A stretch of 15,764 nt of DNA from Stephanodiscus triporus (taxonomy: Eukaryota > Bacillariophyta > Thalassiosirophyceae > Thalassiosirales > Thalassiosiraceae), in the NCBI GenBank assembly GCA_036939755.1, contig JALLAZ010000419.1, positions 1-15,764 on the forward strand, written 5' to 3'. The position numbers and the translations under genes were made by a program. Positions 9,716 to 15,764 of the stretch are shown here, in pieces. Every line of letters starts with the position of its first letter. Positions within the stretch are counted from its first letter, which is position 1. Under the pieces are notes generated by a model. That model ran no database searches and was not told the DNA's origin. It saw nothing but the letters and a program-made list of their open reading frames with translations.

Positions 9716-11438
9716 CGACGGAGACGCTCGCGCGAAGAACGTCGGCGCGGCGTCGTCGTCGTCCGTGAACGTCGTCGGCGGCGGCGGCGTCGTCTCCGTC
9801 GCCCGCGCCGCCGCCGCCGCCGCCGACAATCGCGATCTCGTGGACGACAACACGTCCCAGGGACTCACGTACGAGGGGGTGCGACGACTGATGGCGTCGC
9901 CCTCGACCACGGGCGCGGACGTCGTCGCCGCCCTCGTGCGCAACTCGTCGACGTACGTCGACAAGACCGTATTCAGCCGCGCCAAGTACGTACGACGGAA
10001 GCAGCTCAAGTACCAGGTGCGCTGTCGGGTGTCGCGAGTGACCCCCGCGTCGCTATGCGAGGCGATGCACCTGAGGGACCCGCGTCGGTTGGGGAACCTT
10101 CGCGACGACACCCTGGGGCAGATACTCGGGAACGCGAACGTAGGCGCCGGACGCAGGGTGATGGTGATGGACGGCGCGGCCGCGGGGATGATCACCGCCG
10201 CGTGCGTGCGAAGGATGGCGGGATACGGCACGGTGACGAGCCTGTTCGACGGACGCGGGACGCATCCGGGGTACTGCGAGGGTGTAGTGGACAGGATGAA
10301 CCTCACCGTCATGGAACGGCAGTCGCTCAGGTGGGTGAACGTCGCCGAGGTGTTCTGCGACGATTCCGTCAGGGCGGCGCGGAATGCGTCCCTCCCGAGG
10401 GACGCGTCCACCGGCGAATTGATCGACGTCGAGGGACGGGATCGGGAGCGCATATCCTGGCCTGCGCCGCTGCAGCCCCACACGCGCGCGTACGTCCTGA
10501 ACACGCTGGGGGAGGAACGCAGGGTGGCCGAGTTCCTGGCGGGCAGGAGCGCGAGATTCGCGAGGAAGTTGACAAGGCACAGCGCGCTGGAATTGCGGCG
10601 CATGGTGGAAGAATGTCGCGACGGGAGCGAGAGATACGACCTCGTCGCCGGTTTCGGGGAGGTCGACGCGAGCGACGAGGGGAAGGAAACGAGGAGGACG
10701 GATCGGAACGACGACGGCGACGGCGAGAAGGTCGAGAATGCGAACGTCGACAGAACATCGGCCGAGGCGGATGTTGGACCTCGTGGCAACGACGGATGCG
10801 ACGCGCCCAGACAATGCGACTCGCTGATCATCGCCACCAAGTACGATCCCACCGCGACGCTATTCCGCCTGCTGCCGTACCTCGCGCCGTCGTGTCCGTT
10901 CGTCATTTATCACGAATTCCTGGAACCGTTGCTCCATACCTTTCACGCCCTTCAGAATTACTACGTGCCGGGGGGGGGCGGCAATAATAATGTCGATGAC
11001 GATGGCGACGACAAAGACGGTGGCGGCAACAGCGAGAACACCAACGATGTCGCCGCCGTCGCGTCGACCTCGACCTCGACCGACGCGACTCGACGAAGGA
11101 AGGGGACGACGCCGATGATGCTCCGACACAACATCGCCATCAACCTGCGTTTGACCGACACCTGGTTCCGCGAGTACCAGGTCCTCGAGGGACGGACGCA
11201 TCCCAAAATGACCATGTCGCAGAACGGCGGATACCTGCTCACGGGGACGAAGCTGTGCCCGCGCACCGGCACGAACGAATTGGACGAGAACGCCATGCGC
11301 GAGCTGCGGGCGAAGCTCGGCGGTAGGAGGAAGCAGCTTACCCGCCTGCAGAAGAAGAATAAGGGCGGTGGCGTCGGAAGAGGTAAGAGAAAGGCCGCGG
11401 ACGTGACGGGCGATGGGTGCGAGAGGAAGAAGAGGTGA
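8979..11438 (+). CDS. TRM6: tRNA (adenine(58)-N(1))-methyltransferase non-catalytic subunit TRM6/GCD10
   Basis: A single open frame of 819 aa. TRM6 pairs with catalytic TRM61 in the nuclear heterotetramer that makes m1A58 in tRNAs, including initiator tRNA. Recognisable blocks: the N-terminal fold (VRPYDHVLLDFADGR, about 104-118; CKINKRTYPTGVLVGLPYGT from 167), the family hallmark DDNTSQGLT (289-297) followed by SSTYVDKTVFSRAKY and a KQLKYQ end (to about 346), a degenerate Rossmann-like segment (RVMVMDGAAAGMITAA, about 390), and the C-terminal WFREYQVLEGRTHPKM-GGYLLTG block (about 725-760). Length is well above the usual 480-500 aa because of Pro/Ala (about 10-90), Asn/Asp (132-150), Asp (225-247) and Asp/Asn/Gly (about 668-690) inserts. 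The tail is Lys/Arg-rich. The start at 8979 is the first ATG in frame; an in-frame ATG at 8997 is an alternative. No intron is needed. Confidence 0.93.
9116..9143. repeat. Long poly-C tracts (15 C, G, 12 C) in the TRM6 coding region
   Basis: C runs at 9116-9130 and 9132-9143 encode a Pro run. Such homopolymers are slippage- and sequencing-error-prone, and the opposite strand has long G runs able to form G-quadruplexes. The frame is open on both sides as given. Confidence 0.9.
9668..9722. repeat. (GAC)n microsatellite encoding poly-Asp
   Basis: Nearly continuous GAC units, interrupted by a few GGC, encode the Asp-rich insert of the TRM6 protein between the N-terminal fold and the DDNTSQ hallmark. 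In another frame the same tract reads as poly-Arg or poly-Thr, which generates spurious open frames. Confidence 0.85.
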
Positions 11439-11618
11439 CGGACAAGAGAAAACACGTGATCCGAGACGCGAGAGGCGATATATTGTGGTGGTCGACAATA
11501 GTTGACAAGCGGAACAAGTGCTCCAGTTTAACGATGTCTGCGTTATAATCAGCCGATGACCCTCTTTATTGGCATTCTGGGGCTGCAAGTCATAGCACTA
11601 AGGGATAGCATTCAGGGT
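11439..11618. other. Convergent intergenic region
   Basis: This stretch lies between the TRM6 stop (ending 11438) and the stop of the minus-strand gene (11621-11619). It probably holds both 3' UTRs. I see no RNA gene. A weak T-arm-like hairpin near 11613-11631 lacks any matching acceptor or D arm. Confidence 0.5.
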
Positions 11619-12229
11619 TCAATTTCCCTCTCCTAGGTCAAGGTATTCTTCAACCGGATGTCTCTTGCCCTGTCTGCCATTCGTGTCGTAGTAGCGCAAT
11701 TCTTCGATGATTATCGTTTTCATTTTGGGAAACGACGTTGTCATCCCCCTCGAGGCGCACACTTCCAACAACTCCTCCTTGACCATCGAGTCGTAGTCCG
11801 ACGTCGTGGCGCCGCATCCGCCGAATTCGCCGTCCGATCCGATCGGCCGCTCCGATCATGCCGTTAGTAAACGCCTCGTAATCCACCTCACCGCCCATGC
11901 CGTATTCGCTCGGATATCCCTCGACGGGTTTGAGGACGTCCCATAACGATCGCAGCGCGAGCGGCGGGGTTTCTACGGTCCCATCACACCACCGCTCCCA
12001 GCATCAGCGACGCGAAAATCGATCTCCCTCCAACTTCTCGCAGGCGTTCCCATCCCCCCCTCCCCCTCGGCCGCCCCTTCGGGAAAATGGGATTCTGCCC
12101 CACGCGGAGGCGTCGTAAGGCGCGAGCCGTCCCCCGATATGGTGACGAGCCCGCCATCGTCGTCGTTGTCGTCGTCGCCTTCCCGGCAGTTTGAGGAGGT
12201 GAGCTCGTGTTGCCGCTCATCGAATGCAG
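11619..12229 (-). pseudogene. Unrecognised minus-strand gene with a frame break; 5' structure unresolved
   Basis: Two blocks have clear coding character. Block 1 (11972 to about 11840, minus) reads TPPLALRSLWDVLKPVEG, then YPSEYGMGGEVDYEAFTNGM. Block 2 (about 11855-11619), in another frame, reads TTSDYDSMVKEELLEVCASR, then an FPKMKTIIIEELRYYD segment, ending in EEYLDLGEGN before TGA. The frame changes inside the CGGATCGGATCGG repeat near 11836-11850, so a one-base indel (assembly error or real mutation) or a very short intron must be invoked. Upstream, an exon ending at 12104 before GTGGGG, joined to an acceptor TAG ending at 11973, gives matching phase and would add GDDDNDDDGG and LVTISGDGSRLTTPP. 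That exon has no ATG in frame, so the true start lies further 5' or is lost. I recognise no family. It could be a live gene with an assembly error rather than a pseudogene. Confidence 0.45.
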
Positions 12230-12534
12230 ATCAGGCCAGTAACGACATCAAGTTCTGGCGGGAGAGGTCCGTTGAGAAATATCGTGAGTTGACGCAACGC
12301 AAACGAAATGTACTTACGATAGGAGGAGGAATACTATGAAAGCGTTGAAGGAGAACAAACTTTATGATGTGTTCCTTAGTACAAAAAATCTCTTCTTTCA
12401 CACCTGACCACCATAGTACCATACCATCCCATCGCTTCACTCCAGTCATAACAGCGTTTCTTTACAATAACCTCAAACAAAACTCGCTATGATTCTATTT
12501 TCGGCTTCATCACGACTTTTAGAACCCTTTTATA
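12230..12534. other. Intergenic or 5' region, ambiguous coding content
   Basis: This stretch contains the upstream region of the plus-strand phosphoesterase gene and possibly 5' exons of the minus-strand gene. On the minus strand there is a strong donor-like GTAAGT (12316-12311) and an acceptor-like CTCTCCCGCCAG (12267-12256), but no splice combination I tried gives a consistent frame into the downstream exon. Base composition is moderate in GC, unlike the GC-rich DNA to its left. Confidence 0.35.
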
Positions 12535-13781
12535 ATGTATTCTCCTTCACCAGTCTTTCTTCAGCGATTTCTCCTCGTTTGGCAGCTCCTATGGGCCAGC
12601 GGGAAAATAATCCCATCGACGGCGGCGACGATAAAGCCATCGGCGAGGCCAACAACTCTAAGGCCAACAAACAAGCCCTATATGAGGCCAACAACAAAAA
12701 CGAAGATAATCAGCTTTGTGGCATTTGGGGACGGTGAGTGGACTGGCGAATTTCTGATTGCATAAAAGCAATTGTTTCCCTTGTTAACAAAAGAAGCCAA
12801 TAACCTTTTCACCTCGCCATATTCTAGTTCCCTACCAGAAACCTCACCGTTATTGTCTCAACAGACAACTTCGTCAATTAGACCAGGAGCAAATGGGTTT
12901 CAAGTTCATGGTCCACGTCGGTGACATTAAATATGGAGAAACGCCATGTTACGAAAGCAGCTTCTCGGACGTGGCAGATATGTTCTCTCATGAATCGAAT
13001 GCTATCCATTACGACCTGAGAGATTCGTTCTTTGTACCAGGTGATAACGAATTTCAAGATTGCCAGGATGTTGATCAGGCGTGGAAGTGGTGGATGAAAT
13101 GTAAGTCCCACTCTCAAACGTGAAAAATCGTCATTGGATGACAGTGCTAGCTATCTAACAAACCACTCCTCTTATTTGATAGATTTTGGCAATGGCGTCG
13201 TCCCAAATACAAAAGGATTCTCTACGTTATCGGATCCTAATATCACCGTTGAATACCAAAACTCAACCCTATTGAGACCCTACAACGGAGGTAATTTTGC
13301 CTTTTACACGGATGGCGTACTTTTCGTAGGAGTCAATCAGGTAGGTGGTGGAATCGTTGGCGATGAAGCATCCAGAGTAGACGGCAACTATAAATGGGTG
13401 AAATACAATATGGATACACACCTCTCTAGGGGAATGCGAGCTATAGTGGTATTCGCACATGCCTCGATGGGAAGTGCGAGGCAAACATACTTTGGAGCTC
13501 CTTTCATGAGCTTATTGAAAACAAATGCTTACTCTCGTATCAAGGCGCTTTACATCCACGGCGATGGCCACACCTTCTCCAACTATTCTCCCGACGGAAC
13601 CAACAGTAACCTGACCAGTGTACAAGTTGACGCAGGTCAATTTGCTAACCCAATCATCATATCAGTCTTGCATGATACTGTTGCAGACGACTTCTCTTTT
13701 GATATTGATAGACGAGGGGGTCTCTACAGTGGAGATTGCCCGGCAGGAAATATAGATAAGACATGGTCATCTGATTACTAA
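12535..13781 (+). CDS. Secreted calcineurin-like metallophosphoesterase
   Basis: Three exons: 12535-12733, 12828-13100 and 13183-13781, joined by GT-AG introns of 94 and 82 bp with matching phase (total 1,071 nt, 356 aa). The product has an N-terminal signal peptide-like segment (residues about 7-22) and a Thr/Pro-rich linker (29-56) with three RPT(T/N) repeats. The metallophosphoesterase motifs follow: FVAFGDVPY (61-69, metal Asp66), FMVHVGDIKYG (Asp99), FFVPGDNEF (Asp139, Asn140), a His in VVFAHASMG (His250) and IHGDGHTF (His283, His287). These supply the usual metal-binding Asp/Asn/His set. GDNE followed by a Cys and the HGDxH form resemble a subgroup of secreted phosphoesterases. Substrate unknown. 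An in-frame TAG lies just upstream of the chosen ATG, and the preceding sequence is AT-rich. Confidence 0.88.
12640..12697 (+). repeat. Threefold GGCCAACAA repeat encoding an RPT(T/N) linker
   Basis: Three copies of a GGCCAACAA core, irregularly spaced, lie within exon 1 of the phosphoesterase gene. They encode the RPTT, RPTN and RPTT units between the signal peptide and the catalytic domain. Thr/Pro-rich linkers of this kind are often O-glycosylated in secreted proteins; that is inference here. Confidence 0.7.
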
Positions 13782-14213
13782 TGCGAACTTCTTCTTGATG
13801 AACTATGCACGAAAGAAAAATACCGAGCCTAAAATTGATAGCTTGTACTCATCATTGTGATATGGCAACTAATTACTATTAGAAAGAAGATTTTCTTCCC
13901 ATTTCATGCCTGCCCTCTTCATGCAGGATGGATCGTCGTGCATCAGCCGCGGTTAAGCTCTTCGAAACAAGCACTATCGAATGTGACACTTCTTCATGGT
14001 TGATTGCCCGAATCACCTGGAGCTGATTTCGTCGGATGCGATGGGTACGACTAGTCACCGGAAACTGTCGTTGTATCTCAAGAAACATGCGTGATAATCA
14101 GATATGCCTTGCCGTGCTTTCTTTACCCAAATTCAATTACAGAAAAGGTACGGTCTCGTTCCACCTAAACATCCCATCCCTTCATCGAATTTTCCCCTCC
14201 ATCTCCCCCCATC
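13782..14213. other. Convergent intergenic region without a gene
   Basis: These 432 bp lie between the stop codons of two convergent genes. Short open frames occur on both strands, but none has coding character or joins a neighbour by splicing. I see no tRNA, repeat or mobile element. It probably holds the two 3' UTRs. Confidence 0.55.
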
Positions 14214-15764
14214 TCACATGACGACGTCCGCCTGCCCGCTCTTTCTCAACAAATTCAACACCAACTGAAAACTGATGCCCGATATGATGCCGATCTTCTG
14301 CTTGTGAGGGACGGTCGGCATCCAAATCCAGAAGAGCATGATGTAACCCACGAAGAAGCCGAGGATGAATCCCCACACGAAGTCCTTGTCGGTCCCGGCC
14401 GGAGCGAGGGGCCCCATATACGGATGATGGTATCCACCGCCGCGTCCGAAGGCGCCGCCAAACGCGTCCCCCCCGTCAGCGTCGTCGTCGTCGTCGTTCC
14501 CGCCGGGGATGGCGTTGCGCGATCGGAGGAAGAGGCCCGCATGCGTCCCACCGAACGGGCCCGAGCCGGTCGTGTTCGTGCCCCCCCCTCCTCCCGCCCC
14601 GGCGATGACGGCCAACAGGAGCGGGTTGCTCGTGTTGAGGTTCATTCGAAACTCCGAGTAGGGTCCCTTTTTTTCGTTTCGGAAATAAATCGTTCGGATG
14701 GGAGGCGCGAGGCGGGCTTTTTCGGATGAGCGATATACATCCACAAAAACGCGGAATATCTCGACGGTACCCGAAAACGTGAAAAAAATGCCATCCGGAT
14801 CTCCTCACCTGCGTGGACATCCACTCGTCCTCCATCCTCAGACGATCGTTTAGTATCTCCTCCCCCTCGAACGCCGTCGTCGTTGTCATCGTCGTCGTCC
14901 TGCTGTCGCCGTTCGTCGCGCCGTCGTCACCCCCGGTCCCCTCCCCTCTCCCCGTGCCGCTCCCCCCGCCGTCGGCGCCCCCGTCGTCGTCGTCGTCTGC
15001 AGCGGCGTCGTAAAGGCCAGAATCCCCGGGTACGTCCAACAGTAGCGAATTGGTCGATCCGTCCGTGTCAGACCTCCCCCTACGTCGCGGCGACGACGAC
15101 GTCGACGTCGTAATCGTCGTCGGGTCGTCCGCGAAGGGTCCCCCGGGGGGCGGGTACGACGTCGGCGACGTCGCGCCCCCGATCGTCGTCGTGGTAGTCG
15201 TAGTCGTGGTCGTCGTCGTTCCCCTCGACGACGACCTCATCGCGAATCGACGACGTTCGACGTGCCTGTCGACGGATCGGGCAAAGTACGATCGTATCGC
15301 GGCCACCTCGTCGCGGGTCATGCCGGTCTGGACGTTTTAGGGGGAGAAAAAAGGACAATAAAAGCAACACGGTCTCGTGAGCGATATATCAGAGAGGGGG
15401 GGAAAAAAGGCAAAATCGTTCTTTCATTTCTATCACACACACACACTCTCTCTCCCCCGGCCTCCTCCCTACCTAGACGACGGAACGCACGAACGCCCAC
15501 CCCACCCCACCCCCCCCAACCGAGAGAAAAAAAAGGGTAACAAAAGAAAAACTCACCGCGCGCAGACGATCGAATCCCCTCCATCCCCCCCCCCTTCGCC
15601 CGCTATTCCCGTTCCCGCCCTCCTCCTCGTCTCCGTCTCCGTCTTCGTCGTCGTCTTCGTCGTCGTCGTCGTATTCGCCCGTATCCGCCCCCGGACGACG
15701 ATCGCGAAAGGGGGGCATCGTCGTCGTCGTCGTCGTCGTCCCTCCTCCTACGCGATCGATCCCC
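14214..15764 (-). CDS. Dsc3-like membrane protein (DUF2407 C-terminal type), partial
   Basis: Exons on the minus strand: 15763 (open to the window edge) to 15557, 15327-14809 and 14651-14214. Both introns (229 and 157 bp) are GT-AG and phase 0, leaving 387 visible aa. Features in order: Asp/Glu-rich segment; GWRGFDRLRA joined across the first intron to TGMTRDEVAAIRSYF, which matches the GFDRL-GF-EE-LR signature of Dsc3 C-terminal regions; a long Thr/Asp/Gly low-complexity insert with a 12-Thr run; EDEWMSTQ joined to FRMNLNTSNPLLL; then two membrane segments (FVWGFILGFFVGYIMLFWIW and IGIISGISFQLVLNLL) near the C-terminus. In fungi Dsc3 is part of the Dsc E3 ubiquitin ligase of Golgi/endosome membranes and has an N-terminal ubiquitin-like domain. 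That domain is not visible and would lie beyond the right edge. Confidence 0.78.
15434..15456. repeat. (CA)n(CT)n dinucleotide microsatellite in an intron
   Basis: A CA run followed directly by a CT run inside the first visible intron (15556-15328) of the Dsc3-like gene. On the coding strand it reads (AG)n(TG)n, and it lies within the intron interior, not at the splice sites. Confidence 0.85.
15645..15742. repeat. GTC/GAC trinucleotide tracts at the right edge
   Basis: Two TCG/GTC tracts (about 15645-15674 and 15718-15740) lie in the 5'-most visible exon of the Dsc3-like gene. In the coding frame the first gives an Asp/Glu run and the second a Thr run. Confidence 0.8.

Noticed and set aside
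9476..10987. Plus-strand Arg-rich open frame of 503 codons inside TRM6
   Set aside because: It is an out-of-frame shadow of the TRM6 gene. Its Arg runs come from reading GAC tracts in another frame.
11609..11632. T-arm-like GGGTTCAATTTCCC, possible tRNA
   Set aside because: The stem-loop does not have a proper 5-bp stem with a 7-base loop, and no acceptor stem, D arm or anticodon arm can be fitted around it.
12004..12006. In-frame TGA on the minus strand between two readable stretches, possible selenocysteine
   Set aside because: The upstream stretch in that frame has weak coding character, and a phase-consistent intron (12103-11973) removes the TGA. No selenoprotein family is recognised.
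12139..12339. Plus-strand open frame of 66 codons with a natural-looking C-terminal half (NDIKFWRERSVEKY)
   Set aside because: It is too short, has no visible splice partner into the downstream phosphoesterase gene, and overlaps the possible minus-strand 5' region with its GTAAGT donor and pyrimidine-rich acceptor. It is left as unresolved.
1..15764. Mobile elements, CRISPR arrays or viral genes
   Set aside because: No transposase, integrase or reverse transcriptase motifs, terminal repeats or spaced direct repeats were seen. The repeats present are simple microsatellites.

Overview
This is eukaryotic nuclear DNA. Genes lie on both strands and are broken by short GT-AG introns (about 74-229 bp). 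No operon structure, ribosome-binding sites or bacterial promoters are visible. The GC-rich parts carry many GAC/GTC trinucleotide tracts that encode Asp, Thr, Pro and Gly runs, and the gene set (a Dsc3-like ER membrane protein, TRM6, a secreted metallophosphoesterase) is typical of a eukaryote. A diatom or other stramenopile alga would fit, but that assignment is inference from style only.

Layout. (1) 204-8723, minus strand: one very large gene that I reconstruct with 8 exons. The exons sum to 7,764 nt, an exact multiple of three, giving 2,587 aa, and every splice phase agrees. It encodes a hydrophobic N-terminus, a long disordered Asp/Gly/Pro-rich region, a segment with the His-Asp-Gln-Cys order and spacing of CE-clan (Ulp1-like) cysteine proteases, and a P-loop ATPase/helicase-like half resembling the DUF3638/DUF3645 family. 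(2) 8724-8978: short divergent promoter region. (3) 8979-11438, plus strand: single-exon TRM6/GCD10 homologue, the non-catalytic subunit of tRNA m1A58 methyltransferase, swollen by low-complexity inserts. (4) 11619 to about 12229, minus strand: clear coding signal of an unrecognised gene with one frame break; its 5' structure is unresolved. (5) 12535-13781, plus strand: 3-exon secreted calcineurin-like phosphoesterase. (6) 14214 to beyond 15764, minus strand: C-terminal part of a Dsc3-like protein (DUF2407 C-terminal type), running off the right edge.

The point of most interest is gene 1: a probable ubiquitin/ubiquitin-like-type protease domain fused to a helicase-like ATPase in one polypeptide. 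TRM6 and the phosphoesterase appear to be unrelated housekeeping or secretory neighbours. Base composition is strongly mosaic: about 1-6.2 kb and 12.2-14.2 kb are moderate in GC, while about 6.4-11.4 kb and 14.2-15.7 kb are GC-rich and full of microsatellite-like coding tracts. Gene 1 spans one of these boundaries.
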